A stretch of 64,000 bases of DNA from Leucobacter chromiisoli (GTDB taxonomy: Bacteria; Actinomycetota; Actinomycetes; Actinomycetales; Microbacteriaceae), in NCBI RefSeq assembly GCF_016522505.1, contig NZ_JAEHOH010000003.1, forward strand, positions 62,001 to 126,000. Direction: 5' to 3'. Of the stretch, positions 36,318 to 45,432 are shown piece by piece (the stretch's first letter is position 1; every line of letters begins with the position of its first letter). The position numbers and the translations under genes are program-made. Under the pieces are notes generated by a model. That model was not told the DNA's origin. It saw nothing but the letters and a program-made list of their open reading frames with translations, and did no database searches.

Positions 36318-37103
36318 TCAGCCCTCCGAGGGCGTGTCGACGGCGCCGCCGTAGCGGCGATCCCTCGACTGGTAGACCCGGATGGCGCGCCACAGCTCCC
36401 GGCGCCCGAAATCGGGCCACAGCGTGTCGAGGAACACCATCTCGGCGTAGGCCGACTGCCACAGCATGAAGTTGCTGATGCGCTGTTCGCCCGAGCTGCG
36501 CAGGAACAGGTCGACGTCGGGCAGCTCCGGCACGTACAGGTGCTTCTGGATCGTGCGCTCCGTGATGCCGCCGGGCGAGAGCCGCCCGACCTCGACCTCC
36601 TCGGCGATCCTGCGCATCGCGTCCCTGATCTCCGTGCGGCCGCCGTAGTTCACGCACATCGTGAGCGTGAGGCCCGTGTTGTGCGCGGTGACGCGCTCGG
36701 CGGTCTTCAGCTCCGAGATCACCGAGCCCCAGAGCTTCGGGCGCCTGCCGGCCCAGCGCATCCGCACGTTCCAGGCGTGGAGCTGCTCGCGGCGCCGGCG
36801 CAGCACGTCGCGGTTGAAGCCCATCAGGAAGCGCACCTCGTCGGGGGACCTGCGCCAGTTCTCGGTCGAGAAGGCGTAGACGCTGAGGTGCTGCACTCCG
36901 GCCTGGATGGCGCCGGCGACCACGTCGAGCAGCGCCTGCTCGCCCATGCGGTGCCCCTCGACGCGCGGCAGGCCGCGCCGGTTCGCCCACCGGCCGTTGC
37001 CGTCCATCACGATGGCGACGTGCTTCGGCGCGGGGCCTGCGAATTCGGGGGGCGTCTCGCCCGTCCAGTCGACGGGCACCAGTTCGTCGGGCGCGCGGTG
37101 CAT
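36318..37103 (-). CDS. uppS: Isoprenyl (undecaprenyl or decaprenyl) diphosphate synthase
   Basis: A 261-residue cis-prenyltransferase for the polyprenyl carrier of cell-wall synthesis. The substrate-binding signature [19 protein letters not shown] holds the catalytic Asp, and the C-terminal motif is [19 protein letters not shown]. Start ATG 37103 lies 10 bases after the recO stop. The final chain length (C50 or C55) cannot be told from sequence alone. Confidence 0.94.
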   Translation of the reverse strand: MHRAPDELVPVDWTGETPPEFAGPAPKHVAIVMDGNGRWANRRGLPRVEGHRMGEQALLDVVAGAIQAGVQHLSVYAFSTENWRRSPDEVRFLMGFNRDVLRRRREQLHAWNVRMRWAGRRPKLWGSVISELKTAERVTAHNTGLTLTMCVNYGGRTEIRDAMRRIAEEVEVGRLSPGGITERTIQKHLYVPELPDVDLFLRSSGEQRISNFMLWQSAYAEMVFLDTLWPDFGRRELWRAIRVYQSRDRRYGGAVDTPSEG

Positions 37104-37113
37104 AGCGATCAGC

Positions 37114-37836
37114 CTATCGTCGCGACGGCCCCAGGGAGCGCAGGCCGCGTTCGAGGTGCCACTGCGTGTAGGCCGACACGATGCCGGCGGCCTGGCCCTG
37201 CTCGCGCGCGCCGGCGCCCAGCGCGGCGTCCCAGTCGCCGGCCAGCAGCGCCGAGAGCAGGGCGACGGCGCCCGTGTCGAGCCGAGGGGCGCCGGGAACT
37301 CGGCAGGTCTCGCACACGACGCCGCCGAGCTGCACCACGACCAGCGTGTGCGGCCCGGGTGCACCGCAGCGCACGCACTCCTCGAACCCCGGGGTCCAGC
37401 CCGCGAGCCCCATCGCGCGCAGCAGGTAGCCGTCGCGCACGAGGCCGGCCGGGATCTGCGCCGCGGCGAGCGTGCGCAGCGCCCCCACCAGCAGGTGGTA
37501 CTGATGCGGAGTCGGCCCGCCCTCGCTCAGCCGCTCGGCGGTCTCGACCATGACGCTGCCCGCGCGGTAGCGGTCGTAGTCGGCGCTGATGCGGGGTCCG
37601 TAGGCGCCGAGGGTCTCGGCCTGGGTGATGGAGTCGAGGGTGCGCCCCTCGTAGCACTGGATGTCCGCGACCATGAAGGGCTCGAGGCGGGCGCCGAACT
37701 TCGAGGAGGTGCGCCGCACGCCCTTGGCGACGGCGCGCAGCAGCCCCCTCCCCTGGGTCAGCATCGTGACGATCCGGTCGGCTTCGCCGAGCTTGTGGGT
37801 GCGCAGCACGACACCCTCTTCGCGGTACAGGGGCAC
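37114..37836 (-). CDS. recO: DNA repair protein RecO
   Basis: A 240-residue recombination mediator that loads RecA on gaps with RecR. The N-terminal OB fold starts [20 protein letters not shown]; the helical C-terminal domain holds a zinc site (CVRCGAPG and VCETCR). It is first in the recO-uppS-dusB-dgt-dnaG operon. Its start faces the leaderless promoter of the divergent TRIC gene, about 47 bases away. Confidence 0.95.
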   Translation of the reverse strand: MPLYREEGVVLRTHKLGEADRIVTMLTQGRGLLRAVAKGVRRTSSKFGARLEPFMVADIQCYEGRTLDSITQAETLGAYGPRISADYDRYRAGSVMVETAERLSEGGPTPHQYHLLVGALRTLAAAQIPAGLVRDGYLLRAMGLAGWTPGFEECVRCGAPGPHTLVVVQLGGVVCETCRVPGAPRLDTGAVALLSALLAGDWDAALGAGAREQGQAAGIVSAYTQWHLERGLRSLGPSRR

Positions 37837-37871
37837 CCCTCAAGTATCGCGCACCGGGAGCTCGCGTGCGC

Positions 37872-37877
37872 GAGAAT
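37872..37877 (+). promoter_or_regulatory. -10 element, leaderless arrangement, TRIC gene
   Basis: GAGAAT ends 6 bases before GTG 37884. This supports that start over the longer GTG at 37866. Confidence 0.45.
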
Positions 37878-37883
37878 GGACGG

Positions 37884-38681
37884 GTGCTGCTCGACGAGAC
37901 CTTCACCATCCCGCTCGCCGCGGATCTCACCGCGGTAGCCGTCGGCAGCCTCCAGGGCGCGCTGTTCGCGGCGGGCTTCAAGCGCCTCGATCTGCTGGGC
38001 GTCGCCTTCATCGGCATCGCGTCGGGCGTCGGGGGCGGATTCCTCCGCGACATCCTGCTCGGGGTCACGCCGGCCGCGTTCTCGAACGACCTGTACCTGC
38101 TCGTCGCGACCGGGGCCGCGTTCATCGGCATGCTGCTCCCCCGCCTGCTGCAGCGGGTCGACCCCGTCGTCACCCTCCTCGACGCGATCAGCATCGGCAT
38201 GTTCGGCGCGATCGGCACGACCAAGGCGCTCGCCTTCGGACTCCCCGTCGTCCCCGCGCTGTTCATCGGCATGGTGTCGGCGGTCGGCGGCGGCGTGCTG
38301 CGCGACGTCATGCTGAACATCCCGATCGCCGTCATGCACGTCGGATCGCTCTACGCCTTCGCGAGCCTCGCGGGCGTGGCCGTGCTCTCGGTGCTGGTCG
38401 CGTTCGGGGCGCCCGTCGTGGTCGCCGGTCTCGTCTGCGTCGTCGTCACGGCCGTGGTGCGGCTGCTCGCGGTCCGCTTCGGGTGGAGCCTCCCCGAGCA
38501 GCGGGCGCTGAGCAGGATCCGCCTGCGCAGGCAGCGCCAGGTCGAGGAGGCGATCGAGGAGGCGCTCCACACGGGCGCCATCACGCTGCCGGTCGATCTC
38601 CCGGATGATCCCGAGGGCCGCGACGGACCCGAAGACCCCGACGGCCCCGACGGCGGGAGGCCCGGACGCGGGCGGAGCTAA
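37884..38681 (+). CDS. TRIC cation channel / UPF0126 family membrane protein
   Basis: A 265-residue membrane protein made of two repeated glycine-rich modules, each about three helices. The repeats read GVAFIGIASGVGGGFLRDIL and ALFIGMVSAVGGGVLRDVML, the hallmark of UPF0126 (YadS/YicG), now known as TRIC-type trimeric cation channels. A basic cytoplasmic stretch and an acidic Asp/Gly/Pro tail (from about residue 245) end the protein. The start is GTG 37884 from the leaderless -10; GTG 37866 is the alternative. The TAA overlaps the convergent ruvC stop. Confidence 0.88.
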   Translation: MLLDETFTIPLAADLTAVAVGSLQGALFAAGFKRLDLLGVAFIGIASGVGGGFLRDILLGVTPAAFSNDLYLLVATGAAFIGMLLPRLLQRVDPVVTLLDAISIGMFGAIGTTKALAFGLPVVPALFIGMVSAVGGGVLRDVMLNIPIAVMHVGSLYAFASLAGVAVLSVLVAFGAPVVVAGLVCVVVTAVVRLLAVRFGWSLPEQRALSRIRLRRQRQVEEAIEEALHTGAITLPVDLPDDPEGRDGPEDPDGPDGGRPGRGRS

Positions 38682-39268
38682 CCGCGGGCCCCGCGGCGCA
38701 GCCCGGATCTCCGCTCGGCCTCGCGCCACGCCCGCTGGGCCGGCGTCTCCGCGGACGGCGCGGCACCCGGGCCGAGGCGGTCCGCCGTGCCGCCTCGGCC
38801 GAGGTGCCAGGCGTGGGTGATCGCGAGGGCGAGCGCGTCGGCCGCGTCGGCGGGCTTCGGCGGCGCGGCGAGACGCAGCAGCCGCGTCACCATCGTCGTC
38901 ACCTGCGCCTTGTCGGCGCTGCCGTAGCCGGTGACCTGCGCTTTCACCTCGTTCGGGGTGTAGAGGGCGACCGGGATCCCCCGGTGCTCGGCCAGGTACA
39001 TCACGACGCCGCTGATCTGGGCCACGCCCATGACGCTCGGCAGGTTGTCCTGCGCGAACACCCGCTCCAGCGCGATCGCATCGGGCTTCTCGCCGTCGAG
39101 CAGCCGCTCGATCCCGGAGCCGATCCGGTGCAGCCGCTCGGGCAGGCTCGCGCCGGCCGCGCTCGTCATCACCTCGACGTGCTCGAAGGTGACGCGGCGG
39201 CCCGCGCCCGCGGTCACGACGCCGATCCCGCACCTCGTCAGGCCGGGGTCGATGCCGATGATGCGCAC
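38678..39268 (-). CDS. ruvC: Holliday junction endonuclease RuvC
   Basis: A 196-residue RNase H-fold resolvase. First catalytic Asp in RIIGIDPGLTRCGIGVV, Glu in ALERVFAQDNLPSVMGVAQ, and the closing acidic pair in ADAADALALAITHAWHL. The C-terminal 25 residues are extra. It follows yebC by 22 bases as usual, but ruvA and ruvB do not follow; instead it converges on the TRIC gene with overlapping stop codons. Confidence 0.95.
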   Translation of the reverse strand: MRIIGIDPGLTRCGIGVVTAGAGRRVTFEHVEVMTSAAGASLPERLHRIGSGIERLLDGEKPDAIALERVFAQDNLPSVMGVAQISGVVMYLAEHRGIPVALYTPNEVKAQVTGYGSADKAQVTTMVTRLLRLAAPPKPADAADALALAITHAWHLGRGGTADRLGPGAAPSAETPAQRAWREAERRSGLRRGARG

Positions 39269-39290
39269 GCGGGCCTCCCGTCGGCCGGGC

Positions 39291-40055
39291 CTACTCGTCG
39301 TTCTCGAGCTCGGCCTGCACCTCGGGCGTCAGGTCGAAGTTCGAGAAGACGTTCTGCACGTCGTCGCTGTCCTCGAGGGCGTCGATCAGGCGGAACACCT
39401 TGCGGGCGGTGTCGGCATCGATCTCGACCTTGAGGTTCGGCACGAACTCGGCGTCGGCCGAGTCGTAGTCGATCCCCGCGTCCACCAGGGCGGTGCGGGC
39501 GGCGACCAGCTCGGAGGCCTCGGTCAGCACCTCGAACGCCTCGCCGTTGGGGGTCGGGGTGACCTCCTCGGCGCCGGCCTCGAGCACGGCCAGCAGCACG
39601 TCGTCCTCGGTCGTGCCCTCGGCTGGCACGGTGATGACGCCCTTGCGCGCGAAGTTGTAGGCGACGCTGCCGGGGTCGGCGAGGGTGCCGCCGTTGCGGC
39701 TGAGCGCGGTGCGCACCTCGGCCGCCGCGCGGTTCTTGTTGTCGGTGAGGCACTCGATCATGAGCGCGACGCCGTTCGGGCCGTAGCCCTCGTACACGAT
39801 GGTCATGTACTCGACGGCGTCGCCGTCGAGTCCGGCGCCGCGCTTGATCGCGCGATCGATGTTGTCGCCGGGGACCGAGTTCTTCTTCGCCTTGTGCACG
39901 GCGTCGGCCAGGGTCGGGTTGCCGGCCAGGTCGGCTCCGCCGATGCGGGCCGCGACCTCGATGTTCTTGATGTACTTGGCGAAGGCCTTGGCGCGCTTCG
40001 CGTCGATGACGGCCTTCTTGTGCTTGGTCGTCGCCCACTTGGAGTGTCCGGACAC
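39291..40055 (-). CDS. yebC: YebC/PmpR family regulator / translation factor
   Basis: A 254-residue three-domain protein. It opens [19 protein letters not shown] and has [19 protein letters not shown] and [19 protein letters not shown]. Members were described as transcription regulators and more recently as helping ribosomes pass proline stretches. It is paired with ruvC, as in most bacteria. ATG 40055 follows AGGAGCAACC. Confidence 0.96.
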   Translation of the reverse strand: MSGHSKWATTKHKKAVIDAKRAKAFAKYIKNIEVAARIGGADLAGNPTLADAVHKAKKNSVPGDNIDRAIKRGAGLDGDAVEYMTIVYEGYGPNGVALMIECLTDNKNRAAAEVRTALSRNGGTLADPGSVAYNFARKGVITVPAEGTTEDDVLLAVLEAGAEEVTPTPNGEAFEVLTEASELVAARTALVDAGIDYDSADAEFVPNLKVEIDADTARKVFRLIDALEDSDDVQNVFSNFDLTPEVQAELENDE

Positions 40056-40110
40056 GGTTGCTCCTCTTTTCCTAACGTTGCATCGGTGAGTAAGTGTAGA
40101 TCGCGGCCGC

Positions 40111-40689
40111 TCAGGCGGGTCCGGGGTCGACGGGCCAGGCCGCCGCGATCGCCTCTCGCACGTCGCCCAGCAGCTGCGGCAGCGCCTTCGTCTTCGCGAT
40201 GATCGGGAAGAAGTTCGCGTCCGAGGCCCAGCGCGGGACGACGTGCTGGTGGAGGTGGGCCGCCACGCCGGCGCCCGCGATCTGCCCCTGGTTCATGCCG
40301 ATGTTGAATCCGTGGCAGTTCATCACCTGCCGCGCGACGCGCATGGCGGTCTGCGTGAGCTCGCCGATCTCGACGGTCTCCTCCGGCGTGGCGTCGTCGT
40401 AGCTCGAGAAGTGCCGGTACGGGCACACGAGCATGTGCCCGTTGTTGTACGGGAACAGGTTCAGCAGCACGTACGCGTGCCGGCCGCGTGCGACGATCAG
40501 CGCGTCCTCGTCGCTGCGGCCCGGCGCGGCGCAGAACGGGCAGTCGTGCTCGTCGGGCTGGTGCGCGTCGGCGACGTAGACCATGCGGTGCGGAACCCAC
40601 AGCCGCTGCATGTCGTCCGGGGTGCCCACCGCCCCGCTCTCCGGGATGCGCTCCGCCTCGGCACCCTCCCCGTCGACTACTCCGCCCAC
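40111..40689 (-). CDS. HIT-family protein (nucleotide hydrolase/transferase)
   Basis: A histidine-triad protein with the active-site motif [11 protein letters not shown]. It also has a Cys pair (HDCPFCAA) and [16 protein letters not shown], matching the actinobacterial HIT protein encoded next to thrS (ApaH-like AP4A phosphorylase group). Start is uncertain: GTG 40689 (192 residues) overlaps the thrS stop by 13 bases and gives the usual N-terminal tail; GTG 40629 and ATG 40611 are later options. Translation is likely coupled to thrS. Confidence 0.85.
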   Translation of the reverse strand: MGGVVDGEGAEAERIPESGAVGTPDDMQRLWVPHRMVYVADAHQPDEHDCPFCAAPGRSDEDALIVARGRHAYVLLNLFPYNNGHMLVCPYRHFSSYDDATPEETVEIGELTQTAMRVARQVMNCHGFNIGMNQGQIAGAGVAAHLHQHVVPRWASDANFFPIIAKTKALPQLLGDVREAIAAAWPVDPGPA

Positions 40690-42644
40690 GCCGTCGACAC
40701 CTGCTCGTGGTTCTCGATCGACCGGACGATCCGCTCGATCGCCTCGTCGACCGGCACGCCGTTGAGCTGCGACCCGTCGCGGAAGCGGAAGCTGACGGCT
40801 CCGGCGGAGCGATCCTCCTCGCCCGCGATGAGCTGGAACGGCACCTTGGCCTTCGTGTGGGTGCGGATCTTCTTCGGCATGCGGTCGTCGGAGTGGTCGA
40901 CCTCGGCGCGCACGCCGCGGGAGCGAAGCTTCGCGACGACGTCGTCGAGGTACGGAGCGTACTCCTCGGCGACCGGGATGCCGACCACCTGCGTGGGCGA
41001 CAGCCAGACGGGGAACGCGCCGGCGTAGTGCTCGAGCAGGATCGCGAAGAAGCGCTCGACCGAGCCGAGCAGGGCGCGGTGGATCATCACCGGCTGCTTG
41101 CGCGTGCCGTCGGCGGCGGCGTACTCGAGCTCGAACAGCTCGGGCTGGTTGAAGTCGAGCTGCACCGTGCTGAGCTGCCAGGTGCGGCCGATCGCGTCGC
41201 GGGCCTGCACCGAGATCTTGGGGCCGTAGAAGGCGGCTCCGCCGGGATCCGCGACCAGCTCGAGCCCGGACTCCTCGCCCACCTGGCGGAGCGTCTCGGT
41301 CGCCTCCTCCCACTGCTCGTCCGTGCCGACCGACTTCTCGGGATCCCGCGTGGAGAGCTCGAGGTAGAAGTCGTCGAGACCGTAGCCGCGCAGCGTCTCG
41401 AAGACGAACTCGAGCTGGCGCTTGATCTCATCCTTGACCTGTTCGTCGGTCACGTAGATGTGCGCGTCGTCCTGGGTGAGGCCGCGCACGCGGGTGAGGC
41501 CCGAGAGCGTGCCGCTCTTCTCGTAGCGGTAGACGGTGCCGAACTCGGCGAGGCGCAGCGGCAGCTCGCGGTAGCTGCGGGCGCGGGCGCGGAAGATCAG
41601 GTTGTGGAAGGGGCAGTTCATGGGCTTCAGGTAGTAGTCCTGGCCCTGCTTCGTCACGTGCCCGGTCTCGGGATCCCGCACCTCGTCGAGGTGCATGGCC
41701 GGGAACATCCCCTCCCGGTACCAGTTGAGGTGCTGGCTCGTCTCGAAGAGCGTGCCTTTGGTGATGTGCGGGCTGTTGACGAGCTCGTAGCCGTTCTGCA
41801 GCAGCTGATCGCGCATGAACGACTCGATCTCGTGCCGGATGATGCCGCCCCGCGGGTGGAAGACCGCGAGGCCCGAGCCGATCTCGTCGGGGAAGCTGAA
41901 CAGGTCGAGCTCGACGCCGAGCTTGCGGTGGTCGCGCTTCAGCGCCTCCTCGATGCGGGTCTGGTAGGCCCGCAGCTCGTCCTTGGCGGGCCACGCGGTG
42001 CCGTAGATGCGCTGCAGCATGGGGTTCGCCTCGCTGCCGCGCCAGTAGGCGCCGGCGCTCCGCATGAGCGCCCACCCGTTGCCGATCATGCGCGTGCTCG
42101 GCAGATGCGGGCCGCGGCAGAGATCCTTCCAGCAGACCTCGCCGGTCTTCGGATCCACGTTGTCGTAGATCGTCAGCTCGGCGCCGCCGACCTCCACGTT
42201 CTCGTTGTCGTCGCCCGTACTGCCGCCCTTGAGCCCGATGAGCTCGAGCTTGTAGGGCTCGCCCGAGAGCTCCGCGCGGGCCTCGTCCTCGGTGACCACG
42301 CGGCGCACGAAGCGCTGGCCCTGCTTCACGATCTTCTGCATCTCGGAGGAGATCGCCTTGAGATCGTCGGGGGTGAACGCCTCGGCGGGGTCGAAATCGT
42401 AGTAGAACCCGTCGGTGATGGGCGGGCCGATCCCGAGCTTGGTCTCGGGATTGATGCGCTGCACCGCCTGCGCGAGCACGTGCGCCGCGGAGTGGCGGAG
42501 GATGTTCAGCCCGTCCTCCGAGTCGATCGCGACGGGCTCCACCGTGTCGGCGTCGGTCACCGTCGCCGCGAGATCCGTGAGCTCGCCGTTGACGCGCATC
42601 GCGACGATCGAGCGATCGGTGAACAGGGAGAAGCCATCGGCCAC
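40677..42644 (-). CDS. thrS: Threonyl-tRNA synthetase
   Basis: A 655-residue class II synthetase. The N-terminal TGS region is partly reduced; the editing domain has [14 protein letters not shown] (HxxxH zinc-type motif). The catalytic core has motif 2 [17 protein letters not shown] and motif 3 [16 protein letters not shown], with zinc ligands in PMNCPFHN. The C-terminal domain binds the anticodon. GTG 42644 follows AAGGAG by 7 bases, better than the ATG at 42695. It overlaps the HIT gene downstream. Confidence 0.95.
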   Translation of the reverse strand: MADGFSLFTDRSIVAMRVNGELTDLAATVTDADTVEPVAIDSEDGLNILRHSAAHVLAQAVQRINPETKLGIGPPITDGFYYDFDPAEAFTPDDLKAISSEMQKIVKQGQRFVRRVVTEDEARAELSGEPYKLELIGLKGGSTGDDNENVEVGGAELTIYDNVDPKTGEVCWKDLCRGPHLPSTRMIGNGWALMRSAGAYWRGSEANPMLQRIYGTAWPAKDELRAYQTRIEEALKRDHRKLGVELDLFSFPDEIGSGLAVFHPRGGIIRHEIESFMRDQLLQNGYELVNSPHITKGTLFETSQHLNWYREGMFPAMHLDEVRDPETGHVTKQGQDYYLKPMNCPFHNLIFRARARSYRELPLRLAEFGTVYRYEKSGTLSGLTRVRGLTQDDAHIYVTDEQVKDEIKRQLEFVFETLRGYGLDDFYLELSTRDPEKSVGTDEQWEEATETLRQVGEESGLELVADPGGAAFYGPKISVQARDAIGRTWQLSTVQLDFNQPELFELEYAAADGTRKQPVMIHRALLGSVERFFAILLEHYAGAFPVWLSPTQVVGIPVAEEYAPYLDDVVAKLRSRGVRAEVDHSDDRMPKKIRTHTKAKVPFQLIAGEEDRSAGAVSFRFRDGSQLNGVPVDEAIERIVRSIENHEQVSTAWAE

Positions 42645-42727
42645 AGGTGGACTCCTTCGGGATGGAATGACTGACTCCACGAGTCTAGTCGGCATGCCGC
42701 TCCCGTTCCGCTGTCGGCGGCTCGGGC

Positions 42728-42733
42728 TAGCCT
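42728..42733 (+). promoter_or_regulatory. -10 element, leaderless arrangement, AAA ATPase gene
   Basis: TAGCCT ends 6 bases before ATG 42740. Confidence 0.5.
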
Positions 42734-42739
42734 GAGGCC

Positions 42740-43540
42740 ATGGATCGGAGAGCGAATCGGGGCGCCGCCGAGGATCGCGACGCCGCCGAGTGGCAGACGG
42801 ATTCCCGCTCGATCAGGCGCGTGCACGTCTTCGCGGACGCCCGCATCGACGAGCGGGCCTGGCCCGCGACCGTGCCCGCCGTGCGCGCGTTCCTGGACGG
42901 CATCGCGGAGCGCGATGGCTGGGAGTTCTCGCCCGGGGTGACCTTCCTCGTCGGAGAGAACGGCTCCGGCAAGAGCACCCTCCTCGAGGGCATCGCCGAG
43001 GCGGCCGGCCTGCCGCCCGAGGGCGGCAGCACGAACGGGGGCCGGTCGACCTGGCGGACGGAGTCGCCGCTCGGCGAGTGGTTGCGGATCGAGCGGGGGC
43101 TGCAGGGCACGAAGTGGGGGTTCTTCCTCCGGGCCGAGACGATGCACGGGTACTACTCGTACCTCGAGGACCTCGGAGGTCCTGGGCCGGCGCTCCACCG
43201 GATGAGCCACGGCGAATCCTTCAACGAGATCCTCGCGGAGAAGCTCGACCCCGAGCAGTTCGTGACCGGCCTCGCGCTGCTCGACGAGCCGGAGGCCGGG
43301 CTGTCCTTCTCGTCCCTGCTGAACCGGCTGACGGCGCTGGACCGCATGCGCGAGCGGGGCACGCAGGTCGTCTGCGCGACGCACTCCCCCGTGCTCACCT
43401 CGCTGCCGGGCGCCACGATCCTCGAACTCGGCGAGTGGGGCATCCGGGAGGCCTCGTGGGAGGATCTCGAACTGGTGCAGCACCACCGTCGCTACCTCGA
43501 GGCGCCGGAGCGGTACCTCAGACACCTGCTGGACGGGTGA
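42740..43540 (+). CDS. AAA ATPase (ABC-type, AAA_21/23-like)
   Basis: A 266-residue single-domain ATPase related to the ABC/SMC fold. Walker A is [20 protein letters not shown], a signature-like [11 protein letters not shown] follows, Walker B is [14 protein letters not shown], and [16 protein letters not shown] is the H-switch region. Such proteins are often cytosolic and linked to defence or stress; none of these is shown here. No partner gene is next to it. Start ATG 42740 is set by a leaderless -10. The gene ends before a bidirectional terminator shared with the tRNA cluster. Confidence 0.85.
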   Translation: MDRRANRGAAEDRDAAEWQTDSRSIRRVHVFADARIDERAWPATVPAVRAFLDGIAERDGWEFSPGVTFLVGENGSGKSTLLEGIAEAAGLPPEGGSTNGGRSTWRTESPLGEWLRIERGLQGTKWGFFLRAETMHGYYSYLEDLGGPGPALHRMSHGESFNEILAEKLDPEQFVTGLALLDEPEAGLSFSSLLNRLTALDRMRERGTQVVCATHSPVLTSLPGATILELGEWGIREASWEDLELVQHHRRYLEAPERYLRHLLDG

Positions 43541-43632
43541 GCGGACGCCCGGCGGCCTGCGCCATGGCCCGCGCAGGAGATTTCGGGGTATCTTCAGCGG
43601 CACCGCGCCGCGTGGAGACGGGCGGAAAACAA

Positions 43633-43657
43633 AAACCCCCGGCATGACCGGGGGTTT
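43633..43657. terminator. Bidirectional terminator, AAA gene and tRNA cluster
   Basis: AAACCCCCGG and CCGGGGGTTT form a 10-bp stem with a 5-base loop. On minus it is followed by a T-rich tail (TTTTTGTTTT), a good intrinsic terminator for the Gly-Cys-Val tRNA transcript; on plus it is followed by TTTCTCTCT. Confidence 0.85.
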
Positions 43658-43664
43658 CTCTCTG

Positions 43665-43736
43665 TGCGCGATACTGGGATCGAACCAGTGACCTCTTCCG
43701 TGTCAGGGAAGCGCGCTACCGCTGCGCCAATCGCGC
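43665..43736 (-). tRNA. tRNA-Val (GAC)
   Basis: A 72-base cloverleaf with acceptor GCGCGAT/ATCGCGC, anticodon loop CTGACAC (GAC) and T-arm GGTTCGATCCC. No full CCA encoded. Third in the cluster. Confidence 0.94.
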
Positions 43737-43764
43737 CTGTTCAGGCTATTCAGTTGTGCGACGA

Positions 43765-43835
43765 GGTGGCGACGGGATTCGAACCCGTGTATACGGCTTT
43801 GCAGGCCGCTGCCTCGCCTCTCGGCCACGCCACCG
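43765..43835 (-). tRNA. tRNA-Cys (GCA)
   Basis: A 71-base cloverleaf with acceptor GGTGGCG/CGCCACC, anticodon loop CTGCAAA (GCA) and T-arm GGGTTCGAATCCC. Second in the cluster. Confidence 0.95.
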
Positions 43836-43876
43836 GAGTGGTTGACACCACAAGCGGCCGAGAAGAACTCGGCCAC

Positions 43877-43952
43877 TGGAGCGGATGACGAGACTCGAAC
43901 TCGCGACCCTCACCTTGGCAAGGTGATGCGCTACCAACTGCGCTACATCCGC
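43877..43952 (-). tRNA. tRNA-Gly (GCC)
   Basis: A 76-base gene including an encoded CCA, with acceptor GCGGATG/CATCCGC, anticodon loop TTGCCAA (GCC) and T-arm GAGTTCGAGTCTC. First gene of the Gly-Cys-Val transcript. Confidence 0.95.
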
Positions 43953-44000
43953 ACGATCACCCCGGCTCCGCGTTTCCGCTGCGCCCTGGCGACCTGTATT

Positions 44001-44030
44001 ACTTTAGGCGAGGTTCGGCCCCCGGCGCAA
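44001..44030 (-). promoter_or_regulatory. Promoter of the Gly-Cys-Val tRNA cluster
   Basis: On minus, -35 TTGCGC (44025-44030) and -10 TAAAGT (44001-44006) with an 18-base spacer, about 49 bases before the tRNA-Gly 5' end. Confidence 0.55.
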
Positions 44031-44124
44031 ATTGGGGTCGGATCCCCGGGCGTGGCGACCGTTCCTTCGGCATATCCGCGCCGTTTTTCCGCCGTATGGA
44101 TGGCGTTCGGGGAGCCCGTCCGAC

Positions 44125-44130
44125 CATACT
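44125..44130 (+). promoter_or_regulatory. -10 element, leaderless arrangement, HExxH protein gene
   Basis: CATACT ends 7 bases before ATG 44138, a one-base variant of TATACT. Confidence 0.45.
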
Positions 44131-44137
44131 TGTCTGC

Positions 44138-45154
44138 ATGGGGGGCAAGGCGCGCAGGGTCGCGAATCGAATTCTCGGGTGCGCCGTGCTCCTCGCGCTC
44201 CTCGTCGTGGGCGGGCTCGCCTTCACCCACCGGCAGGCGATCTCCGACCACTTCAAGGCGCAGGGCTTCGAAGCCTCGGAGGAGGTGTCCTCGCTCGTCG
44301 ATCGGCTGGATCTGACCGACGCCGGTCGACGGATATTCCTCGCCTCGCACCCCACGCTCGACGCGAGCCAGGGGTTCAACGAGCAGTGCGCCAAGGTCGA
44401 CCACTCGGAGCAGGGCCACGTGCTGGGCTGCTATTCGGGTTCCGCCATCCACCTCTTCGCGGTGACCGACGAGCGGCTGGACGGGATCGTGGAGGTGACG
44501 GCCGCGCACGAGCTGCTCCACGCCGCGTACGAGCGCCTGGGGGCGGGCGAGCGCGACGCGCTCTCCCGGCAGCTGCTGGACGCCTACGAGTCGCTGGCGG
44601 AGGAGGACCCGGAGCTGGCCCGGAGGATGGAGGTCTACGAGCACCTGTCCGACGCGGCGTTCGCGAACGAGCTGCACTCCGTGCTCGGCACGGAGGTGCG
44701 GAAGCTGCCGCCTCGACTCGAGGAGCACTACCGGCAGTGGTTCGGCTCGCGCGAGCTGATCGTCGACTTCTTCGACGCGTACCACGGCGTGTTCTCGGAG
44801 CTGCAGACCCGAGCCGAATCCCTGCAGGCCGAGCTCACGGCCCTGAGGGAGGATGTCGAGCGGCGCAGCGCCGAGTACGACGCGGCCGTCGAGCGGTTCA
44901 ACGCGGACGCGGCGGAGTTCCAGCGGCGCAATGAGGCGCTCGAGTTCTCCGACGAGCCGGAGGAGTTCGACCGGATCTACGCCGACCTCGATCAGCGCCG
45001 GGCCCAGCTGGAGGCGACGCTCGCGGGGCTGCAGGCCGACATCGCGCGCTACGAGACGCTGCGAACCGAGCTCCAGCAGCTGAACCAGACCAGCAACGAG
45101 CTGGATCAGCACCTGAACAGCGACCTGGCCCCACCCTCGACACGCCCGGGGTAG
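44138..45154 (+). CDS. Exported/membrane-anchored protein with HExxH motif and C-terminal coiled coil
   Basis: A 338-residue protein not recognised as a named family. A hydrophobic segment at residues 11-29 (RILGCAVLLALLVVGGLAF) acts as signal or anchor. The outside part contains AAHELLHAAYERLG (His124, Glu125, His128), a gluzincin/zincin-type HExxH motif, preceded by GCYSGSAIHLFAVTD; two Cys (about 84 and 98) may pair. From about residue 205 the rest is a long Glu/Arg/Leu-rich coiled coil (LQTRAESLQAELTALREDVE). A secreted zinc peptidase or pseudo-protease is possible; the third zinc ligand is not obvious. It is monocistronic, between two tRNA loci. Confidence 0.6.
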   Translation: MGGKARRVANRILGCAVLLALLVVGGLAFTHRQAISDHFKAQGFEASEEVSSLVDRLDLTDAGRRIFLASHPTLDASQGFNEQCAKVDHSEQGHVLGCYSGSAIHLFAVTDERLDGIVEVTAAHELLHAAYERLGAGERDALSRQLLDAYESLAEEDPELARRMEVYEHLSDAAFANELHSVLGTEVRKLPPRLEEHYRQWFGSRELIVDFFDAYHGVFSELQTRAESLQAELTALREDVERRSAEYDAAVERFNADAAEFQRRNEALEFSDEPEEFDRIYADLDQRRAQLEATLAGLQADIARYETLRTELQQLNQTSNELDQHLNSDLAPPSTRPG

Positions 45155-45220
45155 AGCGGCGCCGGCCCGCAGGATCACGCGGAGAACCCCGGCGGTGTCA
45201 CTCGGGGGTCGGGATCCGTG

Positions 45221-45226
45221 TATGAT
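45221..45226 (+). promoter_or_regulatory. -10 element of tRNA-Val(CAC)
   Basis: TATGAT lies 35 bases before the tRNA 5' end, close to the consensus TATAAT. No clear -35 is seen at normal spacing. Confidence 0.45.
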
Positions 45227-45261
45227 CGATCAGGTTGGTGCGCGAGGGATCGCGGATCCAC

Positions 45262-45337
45262 GGGCGATTGGCGCAGTTGGTAGCGCGCTTCCTTCACACG
45301 GAAGAGGTCATCAGTTCGAGTCTGGTATCGCCCACCA
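45262..45337 (+). tRNA. tRNA-Val (CAC)
   Basis: A 76-base gene including an encoded CCA, with acceptor GGGCGAT/ATCGCCC, anticodon loop TTCACAC (CAC) and T-arm AGTTCGAGTCT. It is followed by a perfect terminator hairpin. Confidence 0.95.
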
Positions 45338-45340
45338 CAC

Positions 45341-45376
45341 GGAAAGGCCTCCTGCCGAGCGGCAGGAGGCCTTTCC
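45341..45376 (+). terminator. Terminator of tRNA-Val(CAC)
   Basis: GGAAAGGCCTCCTGCC and its exact complement form a 16-bp stem around the loop GAGC, starting 3 bases after the encoded CCA. Confidence 0.85.
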
Positions 45377-45420
45377 GCTGCGGGCGGCCGGTCTTCGGAG
45401 CCGATGAGGAGCGAGCCCGG

Positions 45421-45426
45421 TACGCT
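45421..45426 (+). promoter_or_regulatory. -10 element, leaderless arrangement, DUF1206 gene
   Basis: TACGCT ends 6 bases before GTG 45433. Confidence 0.5.
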
Positions 45427-45432
45427 CGTACC

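Noticed and set aside
43664-43888. Plus-strand frame of 74 codons over the tRNA cluster
   Set aside because: It is the antisense of three tRNA genes; the TGIEPV-type peptide is a known tRNA artefact.
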